Of a DNA stretch of 64,000 bases, positions 53,266 to 63,150 are shown piece by piece. The translations under genes were made by a program, and so were the position numbers. Origin of the DNA: Neptunomonas japonica JAMM 1380 (GTDB taxonomy: Bacteria > Pseudomonadota > Gammaproteobacteria > Pseudomonadales > Balneatricaceae); assembly GCF_016592555.1 (NCBI RefSeq), contig NZ_AP014546.1, positions 1,178,001 through 1,242,000 on the forward strand, given 5' to 3'. How positions within the stretch are numbered: the first letter of the stretch is position 1; each line of letters starts with the position of its first letter. The notes under the pieces are model-generated. The model saw only the letters and a list, made by a program, of their open reading frames with translations. It was not told where the DNA came from and ran no database searches.

Positions 53266-53408
53266 ATTATCTAGTCTGCTTTTAATTCAATTAATGTTAT
53301 GACAGGAAGACTAATTGATTGTTCCATTGATCATCTAATCTGAGTGTAGCTATCGGTCTGTCTAATGTAAAATCAATGCTTTAATTCATTTACTCTATAA
53401 GGTTCCAA

Positions 53409-53945
53409 ATGAAATCACTACTTATTCCGCTGATGCTTATCTCTAGTTTATTTTTGAGCGGTTGTGGCGAAGATCCAGAGAAAGAAGCTTTTCGTCAGCA
53501 GTTGATGGAAAAGGCGCTCAATGATAAAACCAGCAAAGCAGGTAGTGCTTTTCTAGAGCAAAATTTAAAACGCGAAGGTGTGCACATACTGCCTTCAGGT
53601 GTTCAGTATGAGATTTTACAAGAGGGTGAAGGTAAACAACCCACTTTTAAGAGTTCTGTTGAGGTCCATTATGAAGGTCGAGGTGTTGATGGTGTTGTTT
53701 TTGATAGCTCTTATGAGAGAGGAAAGCCTTCGGTATTCCCTTTAGAAAAAGTAATTAAGGGCTGGCAGGAAGGGCTATTGCAAATGCAGCAAGGAGCTAT
53801 TTGGATGCTTTATATTCCGGCAAAATTTGCTTATGGTGCAACGAGTCCTAATGAGTTAATACCTGCCAACTCAACATTAATTTTTAAAGTAGAGTTACTT
53901 GATATTCTGGAACGTAGTGAGATGGATAATGAGCAAAAAAAATAA
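53409..53945 (+). CDS. FKBP-type peptidyl-prolyl isomerase lipoprotein
   Basis: 178 residues. Lipobox LSGC at residues 17-20, so outer-membrane or inner-membrane attached in the periplasm. A short N-terminal helical dimer segment and an FKBP domain: [55 protein letters not shown]. It folds periplasmic proteins, in the style of FkpA/FklB. It overlaps the aminopeptidase gene by 17 bases. Confidence 0.92.
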   Translation: MKSLLIPLMLISSLFLSGCGEDPEKEAFRQQLMEKALNDKTSKAGSAFLEQNLKREGVHILPSGVQYEILQEGEGKQPTFKSSVEVHYEGRGVDGVVFDSSYERGKPSVFPLEKVIKGWQEGLLQMQQGAIWMLYIPAKFAYGATSPNELIPANSTLIFKVELLDILERSEMDNEQKK

Positions 53946-55218
53946 AACACTTAAGCAATTAATTAGCTTTCTAAATGCATCACCTACTCCGTTTCATGCG
54001 GTTCAGCAAATGACAAGCCGCCTAGTTGAATCAGGCTATCAAATTCTAAATGAAGAAGATAGTTGGCAGTTAGAAGCCGGTGGGCGTTATGCCGTGACAC
54101 GTAATGATTCATCTATTATTGCTTGGAGAATGCCTGAAGATAGGTCTTTGTCTGAGTCCGGTTTCAGGATGATTGGTGCGCACACTGACTCTCCATGTTT
54201 GCGTGTTAAGCCTAACCCCGAAATTCATAAGCATGGTTACTATCAGCTAGGTGTTGAGGTATACGGTGGTGTGTTGTTAGCGCCATGGTTTGATAGAGAC
54301 CTTTCTCTGGCTGGTCGTGTCAGTTTTGTTAATGGAGAGGGCGAGCTTACTTCAGCGCTAATCAATTTTGAAACGCCAATGGCGGTTATTCCAAGCTTGG
54401 CTATTCATTTAGATCGTGAAGCCAATAGTGGGCGGGCTATCAATGCGCAAACTTTTTTGCCGCCTCTGTTAGGTCAAAGTGACAAAAAACCTGACTTTCG
54501 AGAACTGTTGAAGACTCAACTAGAAAAGTCCGGGGAGAGCGTGTCGCGTGTTTTGGATTATGAGTTGTCGCTATATGATACTCAATCGGCTGCTCTAATT
54601 GGGTTGGAACAAGAGTTTATAGCTTCTGCACGTTTGGATAATTTGTTGAGTTGCTTTATGGGGCTTGACGCGTTATTAGAGTCTGATAGTGGTGAGGGTG
54701 TTTTATTAGTTTGTTCTGACCATGAGGAGGTTGGAAGCATGAGTGCAGCAGGTGCTCAAGGCCCAATGCTAGAGCAGTTGCTTGAGCGGTTGCAGCCTGA
54801 AGCAGAAAACCGCAGTAAAATGCTAGCAAGATCTATGATGATATCGGCTGATAATGCACATGGTATTCATCCTAACTTTGCAGATAAACACGACGCTAAT
54901 CATGGGCCCATACTTAATAAAGGCCCAGTCATTAAGATAAATGCGAATCAACGCTACGCAACTTCAGACATAACGAGCTCAAAGTTTCGCATGTTAGCAG
55001 TTGTAGATAATGTACCCGTGCAAGAGTTTGTTGTGCGTTCGGATATGGGCTGTGGTAGTACTATTGGGCCAATTACATCAGCAGAAATAGGTGTGAAAAC
55101 GCTTGATATTGGTGTACCACAGTTGGCTATGCACTCAATTAGAGAGTTAGCGGGTAGTGAAGATCTTGTTAATACTATTCGTGTTTTCAGTCGGTTCTTC
55201 CAGCTAAGGACGGTATAG
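53929..55218 (+). CDS. apeB: M18 family aminopeptidase (ApeB-like)
   Basis: 429 residues. Zinc-site motifs of M18: [43 protein letters not shown] and [13 protein letters not shown]. These tetrahedral cytosolic enzymes remove N-terminal acidic or other residues. ATG 53929 is chosen since family members begin near the [19 protein letters not shown] motif; the longer frame from 53899 reads through the FKBP gene. Ends at a two-way terminator. Confidence 0.93.
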   Translation: MSKKNKTLKQLISFLNASPTPFHAVQQMTSRLVESGYQILNEEDSWQLEAGGRYAVTRNDSSIIAWRMPEDRSLSESGFRMIGAHTDSPCLRVKPNPEIHKHGYYQLGVEVYGGVLLAPWFDRDLSLAGRVSFVNGEGELTSALINFETPMAVIPSLAIHLDREANSGRAINAQTFLPPLLGQSDKKPDFRELLKTQLEKSGESVSRVLDYELSLYDTQSAALIGLEQEFIASARLDNLLSCFMGLDALLESDSGEGVLLVCSDHEEVGSMSAAGAQGPMLEQLLERLQPEAENRSKMLARSMMISADNAHGIHPNFADKHDANHGPILNKGPVIKINANQRYATSDITSSKFRMLAVVDNVPVQEFVVRSDMGCGSTIGPITSAEIGVKTLDIGVPQLAMHSIRELAGSEDLVNTIRVFSRFFQLRTV

Positions 55219-55255
55219 TTTTAAGTAGGTGTAATGTTATTGGAATAGATGTAAA

Positions 55256-55284
55256 AAAACCGCTCTAGTGCGAGGAGCGGTTTT
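55256..55284. terminator. Two-way terminator after apeB
   Basis: AAAACCGCTC (55256-55265) pairs with GAGCGGTTTT (55275-55284) around a nine-base loop. A and T runs on the outer flanks serve both strands. Confidence 0.93.
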
Positions 55285-55319
55285 CTATCTAGGTATTGGG
55301 TGCTCTTAGAAAAGTCTTA

Positions 55320-55550
55320 TTAAACAGCTATCAACTCTGGTTGAGCAGAGGGTGTGTTGTCTGAAAATTTTCCATAATAGCCTTCAATCAGCACTTCCCA
55401 CTTTTGGTCATAGCAATGAAGGTATGCATGGCAAGCAATACACTTATAAAGCTGGCTGTCAGGTAGCGTACTGATCAATGATAAAAAATTATGTGATTTT
55501 TGATGCTTGCTTGTCATTAAGTTTTGGCAATCAGGGCAAATGTTATCCAT
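55320..55550 (-). CDS. Small zinc-ribbon-like protein
   Basis: 76 residues. Two CxxC pairs, CPDC at residues 5-8 and CIAC at 37-40, with His residues between and after (SHNF, CHAYLHCYD), look like a zinc ribbon. No signal peptide or helix. Family not recognised; may bind nucleic acid or a protein partner. It has its own terminator and an AT-rich promoter region. Confidence 0.55.
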   Translation of the reverse strand: MDNICPDCQNLMTSKHQKSHNFLSLISTLPDSQLYKCIACHAYLHCYDQKWEVLIEGYYGKFSDNTPSAQPELIAV

Positions 55551-55853
55551 AACAAGTAAAACTCCTCTATCTATATACCTATCACATTATCTTACTGAAT
55601 TATTAGGACTAATAAGATAGGAAAAATTCCTATTTATTGAACTGTCATTCACTATTTTTATTATCGCTGCTTAATGCCTACAGAATTTGCTATTTCCATA
55701 AAAAAATAGGGAGGCTATCAGGCTAGACGTTTGCAAACCTGAAGGGTAGGATTACGCACTGATTCCAGTGCGGATATTTTGAGTCTGTTGGCAATCTGAC
55801 GACATATTCTGAGCCTCCGGCTATTTACTAATTATTTTTTTTGGGAGTTTCTC
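55551..55853. other. Spacer with a perfect hairpin before the SlyD-like gene
   Basis: About 300 AT-rich bases between divergent genes. GTTTGCAAAC (55729-55738) is a perfect palindrome, and CGCACTG-ATTC-CAGTGCG (55755-55772) is a perfect 7-bp hairpin with a GC-rich stem. Both sit 80 to 120 bases before the SlyD-like start. They may be an operator and a leader structure. No RNA gene is recognised. Confidence 0.45.
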
Positions 55854-56336
55854 ATGCAGATTGCTGAAAATTCAGCTGTTACCATTCACTACACACTCAC
55901 GAATAGCCAAGGCGAAGTGCTTGATTCATCTCAAGGTCAAGAGCCGTTGGCTTACTTGGGTGGTGCGAGCAATATTATTCCTGGTTTGGAAAATGCCTTA
56001 TTGGGTAAGCAGGTTGGTGATAAGCTGGAAGTGACTGTTGAGCCTGAGCAAGCATATGGCCCACTACGTGATGAACTAGTTCAGAAAGTTGATCATGAGA
56101 ACTTTCAAGGCGTAGAAGATATTCAGCCTGGAATGCAGTTTATGGCACAGGCCCCTTGGGGTGAGCAGCCGGTGACTGTTATGAGCGTTGAAGAAGACGG
56201 TATTACGCTTGATGGTAACCACCCACTTGCGGGTCAAACACTGACTTTTGCTGTAGAAGTAATGGAAGTGCGTGTTGCTACTGAAGAAGAGACTGCTCAT
56301 GGCCATGTACATGGTGAAGGTGGTCACCAGCACTAA
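55854..56336 (+). CDS. slyD: SlyD-like FKBP peptidyl-prolyl isomerase
   Basis: 160 residues. Split FKBP domain with the IF insert as in SlyD: VTIHYTLTNSQGEVLDSSQG, GGASNIIPGLENALLG, then insert, then DGNHPLAGQTLTFAVEVMEV. Tail HGHVHGEGGHQH binds nickel or zinc in such proteins, though it is short. It acts as chaperone and isomerase in the cytosol. Could equally be called FkpB/SlpA; the His tail favours SlyD. Ends in a strong terminator. Confidence 0.88.
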   Translation: MQIAENSAVTIHYTLTNSQGEVLDSSQGQEPLAYLGGASNIIPGLENALLGKQVGDKLEVTVEPEQAYGPLRDELVQKVDHENFQGVEDIQPGMQFMAQAPWGEQPVTVMSVEEDGITLDGNHPLAGQTLTFAVEVMEVRVATEEETAHGHVHGEGGHQH

Positions 56337-56355
56337 GTAACATTAGGCTAGAGAT

Positions 56356-56377
56356 AAACGCAGCTTTGGCTGCGTTT
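56356..56377 (+). terminator. Rho-independent terminator of the SlyD-like gene
   Basis: AAACGCAGC (56356-56364) pairs with GCTGCGTTT (56369-56377) around TTTG, then a T tract. Confidence 0.95.
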
Positions 56378-56484
56378 TTTTTGTCTTATTTTTTCAGGCG
56401 ACTCTCTTTTATAGCACTACACTTAATTTTTAGGCGACTTTGGTTCGTTGCATTTCTCAAGTGTATATAAGATAGAGGTTAGCT

Positions 56485-57393
56485 ATGCGAGATAGGGTTG
56501 AGCAGCTGGTGAGTGTTATCTCTTCAGTTGTTTTAGGCAAAGAGGACATTGTTAAATTAGCGGTTGCTTGTATGTTGGCTCGTGGGCATTTACTCATTGA
56601 AGACCTCCCTGGCATGGGTAAGACGACGCTGGCTCAGACACTTGCACATGTGTTTGGTCTGGACTATCAACGAGTACAATTTACCAGTGATATGTTGCCT
56701 GCCGATATTTTAGGTGGAGCTATTTTTGATCAACAAACCAGTAGTTTTGTTTACCATCCTGGGCCTGTATTTACGCAACTATTGTTAGCTGATGAAATTA
56801 ATCGTTCTACTCCAAAAACTCAAAGTGCGCTTTTAGAGGCAATGGAAGAAGGTCAGGTCTCATCGGAAGGTGTTACGCGACAGTTACCCGCTCCCTTTTT
56901 TGTTATCGCGACACAAAACCCGGTGAGCCAATTTGGTACTTTTCCGTTACCTGAATCACAGCTAGATCGTTTTCTGATGCGTATCTCATTGGGGTACCCT
57001 GATCCTGAGACAGAAAAAGAATTGCTCAAGCATGGCGACACACGGTGTGATATTGAACAGCTTTCGGTATGTGTCGATAGTTCTTTACTGCTTAAGTTAC
57101 AGGACGCTTGCTCGCAAGTTGCAGTGTCTGACCCCGTATTAAATTATGTGCAGCGTTTGGCGCAGTTTAGTCGGGACTCTGATGATGTTGTTTTAGGGCT
57201 CTCTCCGCGTGGTGCTTTGGCGCTTATAGAAGCTGCCAAAGCATGGGCATATATGTCGGGTCGCGATTATCTAATGCCTGATGATGTGCAGAAGGTTTTT
57301 GGTGCAGTAGTTGAGCACCGCCTCTTGCTAAGAAATGAAAGTGAGTCAGGTTCTGCTAGGGGCATTCTTTCCCAAGTTGATGTGCTGGGTTGA
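56485..57393 (+). CDS. MoxR-type AAA+ ATPase
   Basis: 302 residues. Walker A in EDLPGMGKTTLAQ, MoxR-specific NRSTPKTQSALLEAMEE, sensor in FVIATQNPVSQFGTFPLPE. MoxR ATPases act as chaperones for metal insertion or complex assembly and often work with DUF58 and von Willebrand proteins. First of a three-gene operon with the DUF58 and transglutaminase-type genes, which overlap by a few bases. Confidence 0.92.
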   Translation: MRDRVEQLVSVISSVVLGKEDIVKLAVACMLARGHLLIEDLPGMGKTTLAQTLAHVFGLDYQRVQFTSDMLPADILGGAIFDQQTSSFVYHPGPVFTQLLLADEINRSTPKTQSALLEAMEEGQVSSEGVTRQLPAPFFVIATQNPVSQFGTFPLPESQLDRFLMRISLGYPDPETEKELLKHGDTRCDIEQLSVCVDSSLLLKLQDACSQVAVSDPVLNYVQRLAQFSRDSDDVVLGLSPRGALALIEAAKAWAYMSGRDYLMPDDVQKVFGAVVEHRLLLRNESESGSARGILSQVDVLG

Positions 57394-57395
57394 TA

Positions 57396-58352
57396 ATGAG
57401 AAAGACGAAGCGGGTTAAAGGGCGAGTAAAGTCATGGTTGGTTAATCGGTACCCTGCACAGCGGTCTGTTAAATTAACTCAAAACCGGATATTTATTTTG
57501 CCGACAATGGCAGGTATGGCTTATCTCATTGTTGTTTTGCTTATATTGTTGCTTGCTGTCAATTATCAAAATAACCTTGCTTACGCTGTTTGCTTTACTC
57601 TCTTATCGCTATTTGTAACGGCGATTCTGCATACTTACGCGAACTTGTCGGGGCTAAGAATCAGCGCTTTAACAACAGAACCAGTATTTTCTAATGAACT
57701 AGCATATTTTCGTTATCAGCTTCACTCTGCACGTGCCATGAATCAGTTAACTCTAGGCTTTAACAACAATGTACAGATTACTGTTGATTTGGAAAAAAAT
57801 GTAGAGCGCAATATTGAGGTTCCCTACTTGTGTTTACGACGTGGCTGGCAACGTGCTGAGTTATTTCGTATTGGCTCTTTGTACCCTCTAGGTTTATTTC
57901 GAGCATGGAGCTGGTTGCGTTTTGATCAAACAGTATTGGTTTATCCTAAACCTATTGAAGGAGGGCAACTGGACTCATTTGTTGGCAGAGATTGCCGCGA
58001 TAATAAAGCGGTGGCAAAAGGTGATGATGAGTTTGAAGCGCTCTCAGCTTATTATCCAGGTGCTGCAAAGAACAGTATTGCTTGGAAAGCTTATGCTAAA
58101 GGTTATGGTTTACAGGTAAAGACGTACCAAGGAAGTGCTAGCGATGAGTTATGGCTTGATTGGAACCTTTGGCCCGAGTTAAGCGAAGAACAGAGGTTGT
58201 CGTGTATGTGCTATTGGTCAATTCAGTTAAGCCAGAACCAGGCTCAATATGGATTGCGCCTGCCGGAGGTGACGTTCGAGCCTTCAGTCGGAGAAAAGCA
58301 TCACATAAAGGTGTTAGAGCAGTTGGCCTTGTATGGTTTTGAGGGCTGGTGA
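57396..58352 (+). CDS. DUF58 membrane protein
   Basis: 318 residues. Two membrane helices near the N terminus (IVVLLILLLAVNY, LAYAVCFTLLSLFVTAIL), then a soluble region with the DUF58 motif DEFEALSAYYPGAAKNSIAW that binds to MoxR partners. TTG 57390 is less likely than ATG 57396. Overlaps or abuts the next gene (TGATG). Function unknown; MoxR-DUF58-TgpA is a common set in Pseudomonas and relatives. Confidence 0.88.
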   Translation: MRKTKRVKGRVKSWLVNRYPAQRSVKLTQNRIFILPTMAGMAYLIVVLLILLLAVNYQNNLAYAVCFTLLSLFVTAILHTYANLSGLRISALTTEPVFSNELAYFRYQLHSARAMNQLTLGFNNNVQITVDLEKNVERNIEVPYLCLRRGWQRAELFRIGSLYPLGLFRAWSWLRFDQTVLVYPKPIEGGQLDSFVGRDCRDNKAVAKGDDEFEALSAYYPGAAKNSIAWKAYAKGYGLQVKTYQGSASDELWLDWNLWPELSEEQRLSCMCYWSIQLSQNQAQYGLRLPEVTFEPSVGEKHHIKVLEQLALYGFEGW

Positions 58353-60391
58353 TGACGACTAAAACCCCCGCGACTCTGTTGTCGATACCTGCTAAAAAAT
58401 GGTTGTTAATCATGTTGTTCGTCGTGATTGCACCGCACGTAGCTTATACCCCTCTTTGGTTAACAATTATAGCTCTATGTATTATTGGCTGGATTGGAAT
58501 CAGTCTTTTTTCGCAACGTCCAGAACTACCGGTGTGGGGCAGAAGACTGCTTGTTGTTGGTGTTATCGCTGGCGTGCTTATCTATGCATCTATGAGTCAG
58601 GAGCTTGCTGGGCTGTCATCATTATTGATTGCCGGTGCGATACTCAAAGTATTAGAACTAAGGAGTAGGCGTGATGGCTGGGTGTTAATACTGGTAGCAT
58701 GCTTCATTGCAGCCGTTAGTTTTTTGTTTGACCAATCTATAGTGGCAGCAATCTATGGTGGAGTATCACTCATGACAGTGTTCTCTGCCTTGATGATGAT
58801 GCATCACCCTAACGAAAAAAGCTGGTTTGCTTTTCCCTTGAAAAAAAGCGCACTGATCTTGTTACAGTCAATGCCTCTTATGCTTATTCTTTTTTTAATA
58901 TTTCCACGCATTTCTCCTTTGTGGAGTATTCAATATAACAACTCGGTAGCAAAAACAGGGTTGTCGGATGGTATGGAACCAGGAAATATAAGCCAGTTGG
59001 CTCGTTCTGATAGTGTGGCTTTTCGTGCCAGCTTTTCTACAGGAGTACCACCTGCCAGTACTGACCGTTATTGGCGAGCGGTGACTTATCCTATTTTCGA
59101 TGGCCAGCGTTGGTCAATGGCACAAGACGGTATCGATAAGAGCATTAATAGCAGCAGTAAAGAAAGTAAGAGTTTAGTGGGATACCAAGTAATCGCTGAA
59201 CCTTCTGCAAACTCGTGGTTGTTCGCATTAGATTATCCCAGTGGTTTGCCTTCACCGGAAGTCTCAGCGTTTAGCGATGGGACTTTTCGGGCAGACTCGC
59301 CTATCTATGAAAGGTTATTTTATAGTGCCAAAGCTGATCTGTCGGCTGCTTACGATGGCCGCCCTTTGTATGATCGAGCTCGTTATTTAAGTGTTCCTGA
59401 AAATGGTAACCCTGCGACTAGAGCGATGGTTGCACAATGGTTGGTTGCTGGCTTATCGGCCGAGCAAAAAATTGCAGCACTATTGCAGCGCTATAATGAG
59501 CAATTTAGTTATACGCTATCTCCTCAAAAGCTCAGGGGGGATCGTATTGATCAGTTTCTTTTTACGACTCAAGAAGGCTTTTGTGAGCATTTCTCCAATG
59601 CTACAGCATATGCTCTAAGGCTCGCTGGTATTCCTACTCGTGTTGTCGCGGGTTATTTAGGTGGAGAGTGGAACCCTTATGAGAAGTATATGCTGGTCCG
59701 ACAGTATGAAGCTCATGCATGGATAGAAGCATGGCTAGATGGAAAAGGGTGGGTCAGAATTGACCCTACTGCTGCAGTAGCGCCAGAAAGAGTAACATTA
59801 CCTTTTGACCAGCTGTTTTCCGATTCTCCAGAGTTTATGTCTGATAATGCGTTCGCTACATACCGCATGCAGCAAAGTTTACCCTGGCTGAAAACCTGGA
59901 GCCTTCGTTATGATGCATTGAACTATAACTGGCATCGATGGGTGCTAGGCTTTCATGAAGAGCAAAGTAACCTCCTGCAGGATTGGTTTGGGACAATTAG
60001 TATTCTTAAAATGTTACTGCTGTTATTCATCCCGGCTGGCGTTGCTCTGACATTCGTTATTTGGGTATTGCTGAGGGTGCCTTTGCGAAAACTCAATACC
60101 GTTGACCAAGAAGTGATAGATGTGTCTGCTGTGTTAAGCGCCGTCACACCATTTTTGCAGCGAGAAGCGGAGGAGACGGTTACAAGTTACTGTCAGCGCG
60201 TTGCCTGCTCTTTGCCTGTCCTACGGAGTCAGCTAGAGAATTGGAGTGCTCTTTATCAGCAAATACGCTATGTTCCTGAAAGCCAACAGATTGAACAAAA
60301 TACTATTTTATTTCTTAGCTGTAGTCGCCAGCTGAAAGGGGATATTAAGCGCTTGAATAAACAAGATGTTGTAAGGGGTTCTATTGATTAA
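58352..60391 (+). CDS. tgpA: TgpA-like transglutaminase with membrane domain
   Basis: 679 residues. Five to six N-terminal membrane helices (DUF3488, LLSIPAKKWLLIMLFVVIAP, VAAIYGGVSLMTVFSALMMM), periplasmic transglutaminase-like domain with the Cys-His-Asp triad (TQEGFCEHFSNATAYALRLA, EAHAWIEAW, RIDPTAAV), a final helix and a DUF4129 tail. TgpA of Pseudomonas aeruginosa is essential. It acts on periplasmic proteins or peptides of unknown identity. Follows DUF58 by TGATG coupling, and its end overlaps the next gene by eight bases. Confidence 0.92.
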   Translation: MTTKTPATLLSIPAKKWLLIMLFVVIAPHVAYTPLWLTIIALCIIGWIGISLFSQRPELPVWGRRLLVVGVIAGVLIYASMSQELAGLSSLLIAGAILKVLELRSRRDGWVLILVACFIAAVSFLFDQSIVAAIYGGVSLMTVFSALMMMHHPNEKSWFAFPLKKSALILLQSMPLMLILFLIFPRISPLWSIQYNNSVAKTGLSDGMEPGNISQLARSDSVAFRASFSTGVPPASTDRYWRAVTYPIFDGQRWSMAQDGIDKSINSSSKESKSLVGYQVIAEPSANSWLFALDYPSGLPSPEVSAFSDGTFRADSPIYERLFYSAKADLSAAYDGRPLYDRARYLSVPENGNPATRAMVAQWLVAGLSAEQKIAALLQRYNEQFSYTLSPQKLRGDRIDQFLFTTQEGFCEHFSNATAYALRLAGIPTRVVAGYLGGEWNPYEKYMLVRQYEAHAWIEAWLDGKGWVRIDPTAAVAPERVTLPFDQLFSDSPEFMSDNAFATYRMQQSLPWLKTWSLRYDALNYNWHRWVLGFHEEQSNLLQDWFGTISILKMLLLLFIPAGVALTFVIWVLLRVPLRKLNTVDQEVIDVSAVLSAVTPFLQREAEETVTSYCQRVACSLPVLRSQLENWSALYQQIRYVPESQQIEQNTILFLSCSRQLKGDIKRLNKQDVVRGSID

Positions 60392-61106
60392 CTGTGTTAT
60401 TAGGCTGGATGGAAAAGAGGTTACACCTGTGGTTATTCAGAGCCCACGGCGTAAAACGGCATCTGTAGAAATTAAACAAGGTAAAGTGACAGTGCGTGTG
60501 CCATCGGGTACTCCAGAGTCTTGGGTTCAGCAGTTTATAGAGCAGCGTTCTGCATGGATAGCGAAACATATTTCAGCACAGCTAGTAAGAACGAATAAGC
60601 ATCAGATAATTCCATATGAATCAGGAGAAATTAGTTTTCGTGGGCGAAATTTTCCTTTGATTATGTGTAACAGCGCAGAAAAAAGTAGCGTTAGATTTGA
60701 TCAAAAACTCTTTAAAGTGAACCTTAACAACCGTACTCGTAAAGCCGCAGGGGATGTGACCCATTTATTATTACAAAAATGGCTGGCACAAAAGGCTGAA
60801 GATTATTTGATTCCACGGACGTTGGTATTAGCAAAACAAGTAGATTTACATCCTACGAAAATAAGCCTTGGTAACTACAAAAGTATGTGGGGGCGGTGTT
60901 CTGTAAAAGGTGAAATTGCTTTGAATTGGCGTTTAATTATGGCTGACGAAGCGGCAATGGATTATGTGATTATTCATGAGCTTTGTCATTTACATGAATT
61001 CAATCATTCCCCGGCTTTTTGGAATAGAGTTGCTCTTCATTGTTCTGATTACTCTCATTGGCGTCAGTACTTTAAAGACAGGAGCATATGGCTTAGTTGG
61101 AGGTGA
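60384..61106 (+). CDS. YgjP-like metallopeptidase (M48 family)
   Basis: 240 residues. HExxH motif in YVIIHELCHLHEFNHSPAFW, with the downstream His of the family (NHSPAFW). N-terminal beta strands (VIQSPRRKTASVEIKQGKV) as in UPF0052/YgjP. Predicted zinc protease, substrate unknown, no signal peptide. TTG 60384 is the start because AGGGG (60374-60378) is five bases upstream and no ATG precedes. Overlaps the TgpA gene by eight bases, suggesting membership in the operon. Confidence 0.85.
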   Translation: MINCVIRLDGKEVTPVVIQSPRRKTASVEIKQGKVTVRVPSGTPESWVQQFIEQRSAWIAKHISAQLVRTNKHQIIPYESGEISFRGRNFPLIMCNSAEKSSVRFDQKLFKVNLNNRTRKAAGDVTHLLLQKWLAQKAEDYLIPRTLVLAKQVDLHPTKISLGNYKSMWGRCSVKGEIALNWRLIMADEAAMDYVIIHELCHLHEFNHSPAFWNRVALHCSDYSHWRQYFKDRSIWLSWR

Positions 61107-61307
61107 TATAAACACAAGAAAAAAAGCGAAAGCCTCACTTTGAGCTTTAGATGATCAATACTTAAGTCGTAATAATGGGATTTTTAGTCTTAATTTGTCT
61201 TGTGATCAATTACTTATTTTAGAGCTCTGCTACAATTATACTTAGCATTAATCTTCTGTTCAGGTTGATTTGTTGTTTATCTATAATAATAAAATGAGAG
61301 CGACCAC

Positions 61308-63098
61308 GTGTTATATCAAACAATTGAACGTGTTTTTTTTAATTCCTTAACAAAAAAAGTGATAGGGAATGTTTTTTTCTTGCTGACTCCTTACCTTATT
61401 TTATTAGTTGTTGGGTACTCTTATTTAAATGAAATTGCTCAGTCTGTATTTGAACTAAACCTTGACCCTAAAGCCCATGTGGAATTAACGGGGAAGCTAG
61501 ATGAGCTCAAATACTTTGTAGCAGTAACAGTATTTTTTGCGGTATCAGTTGCTTTATTTAGCATCTTTTTTATGCGTCATTTGTTTTTACGACCGATCTT
61601 ATCGATCACACATGTTTTAAAGCAAATCAAAGAAAATGATGGCGATATTTCTGCGACATTGCCTGAGTATACGTATGATGAAATTTCAGAAATGGCAGGG
61701 AGTTATAATCAATTTTCTGAAAGTTTAAAAGGAATGATTTCTGAGTCTAGACGCCGAAGTGTCAGTGTTGCTTTAAGTGCGACACGTTTACAAAAAGTAC
61801 TCTCTCAAGCCTCTATTTCAGTGACTCGCCAAGAAGAGCAGGCTCAACTGGTATTTCAGTCTAGTCAAGAAGCCACCAGTTCAATAGATGGAGTAGCAAA
61901 AAGCACAGGTATGCTAAATGAGCATAACAGCTCCAATATGGAGGACGTGCGAAATTCGGGCAGTGAGCTCACGAAAGTTCTGGAGCAGGTGCGCTCCATT
62001 CGGGAGTTGGTTAATAGTTTTCAAGAGACTGTTCAAAAACTAAGCGAAAACTCAAATAACATTACAAATATTCTGACGATGGTTCAGGAGTTTTCTGAAC
62101 AAACCAACCTGCTCGCTTTAAATGCTTCTATTGAGGCGGCTAGAGCCGGTGAGGCAGGTAGAGGCTTTGCTGTAGTAGCCGATGAAGTGCGCAGTCTTTC
62201 TAAAAAGGTTAGTGTCGCTACTCATGAAATTGATAAAAATATCAACGAAATGGGTGAGTTAGTTGAATACACTCGAAGCAGCGCAAATAATATACAAAGC
62301 TATGTCCTTAATACTGAAGGTTTTATAGAAAACACTAATGCCCAATTTACACGCTTAGTTGATGATTTTGAGTTAGTGAGTGCTGAGTTAACAGGAATTA
62401 GTACTGCTATTGATGAGCTTTCCTATACGAATAAACAATCACATAACCATGTTACTGAAATTACTAAGATTGCTCATGATATTAAACATGAAATGGATGA
62501 GTCCCAGACTCATTCCACTGATCTAGAGCTAGCAACAGAAGAAACGCAAGAGCTGCTTTCTCGCTTTAATATTGGGTACGGTGGTTTTGAAAGCATGATT
62601 GCAGCTGGGCGCCACTGGGTGGCGCAAACTACGGAAGCAATTAATGTGTTGGCTGAAAATGGGCAAGATGTATTTGATACGAGTTATCAGCGAACAAATG
62701 AGGGGCAGCAACCTGAAAAATTTGATGTGAGCTATGTGGATGCTTATGAGGCTTCCTTGCGACCACTATTTGATGGGTTTATCAGTGATAGGCCTGAGTT
62801 TATTTATGCTATTGCTGTTGATAAAAATGGCTACGTTCCCGCTCATCATACTAAAGTTTCTCATGGAATAACCGGAGATTTTACTGTCGATAATCTTAAA
62901 AGTCGCCATTGCCGTATTTTTGTAGGTAATCGAGCAGAGGTAAGAAGAGCGACACATACAGCACCATTTTTACTGCAAACCTTTATCCGTGATACTGGGG
63001 AGGTGTTAAATGATCTCTCAATCCCTATCTATATTAATGGGCAGCATTGGGGGGCGCTAATTATGGGCTTTAACCCAGAGACCTTATTAGAAGAGTAA
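61308..63098 (+). CDS. Methyl-accepting chemotaxis protein with extra C-terminal domain
   Basis: 596 residues. Two membrane helices flank a short periplasmic loop of about 30 residues (residues 40-70), then HAMP, the signalling domain (hairpin tip [20 protein letters not shown]) ending near residue 400, then about 150 residues more, with [40 protein letters not shown] and a Cache-like end [17 protein letters not shown]. The small loop cannot bind much, so the cytosolic C-terminal domain is probably the sensor. It signals to CheA/CheW. GTG 61308 is the start, as no in-frame ATG precedes TM1. Confidence 0.92.
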   Translation: MLYQTIERVFFNSLTKKVIGNVFFLLTPYLILLVVGYSYLNEIAQSVFELNLDPKAHVELTGKLDELKYFVAVTVFFAVSVALFSIFFMRHLFLRPILSITHVLKQIKENDGDISATLPEYTYDEISEMAGSYNQFSESLKGMISESRRRSVSVALSATRLQKVLSQASISVTRQEEQAQLVFQSSQEATSSIDGVAKSTGMLNEHNSSNMEDVRNSGSELTKVLEQVRSIRELVNSFQETVQKLSENSNNITNILTMVQEFSEQTNLLALNASIEAARAGEAGRGFAVVADEVRSLSKKVSVATHEIDKNINEMGELVEYTRSSANNIQSYVLNTEGFIENTNAQFTRLVDDFELVSAELTGISTAIDELSYTNKQSHNHVTEITKIAHDIKHEMDESQTHSTDLELATEETQELLSRFNIGYGGFESMIAAGRHWVAQTTEAINVLAENGQDVFDTSYQRTNEGQQPEKFDVSYVDAYEASLRPLFDGFISDRPEFIYAIAVDKNGYVPAHHTKVSHGITGDFTVDNLKSRHCRIFVGNRAEVRRATHTAPFLLQTFIRDTGEVLNDLSIPIYINGQHWGALIMGFNPETLLEE

Positions 63099-63150
63099 GC
63101 TTTTTTGTTAATAATGGTGTCTTCTCAGTCAGGTTTTCAAATTTAAATAA

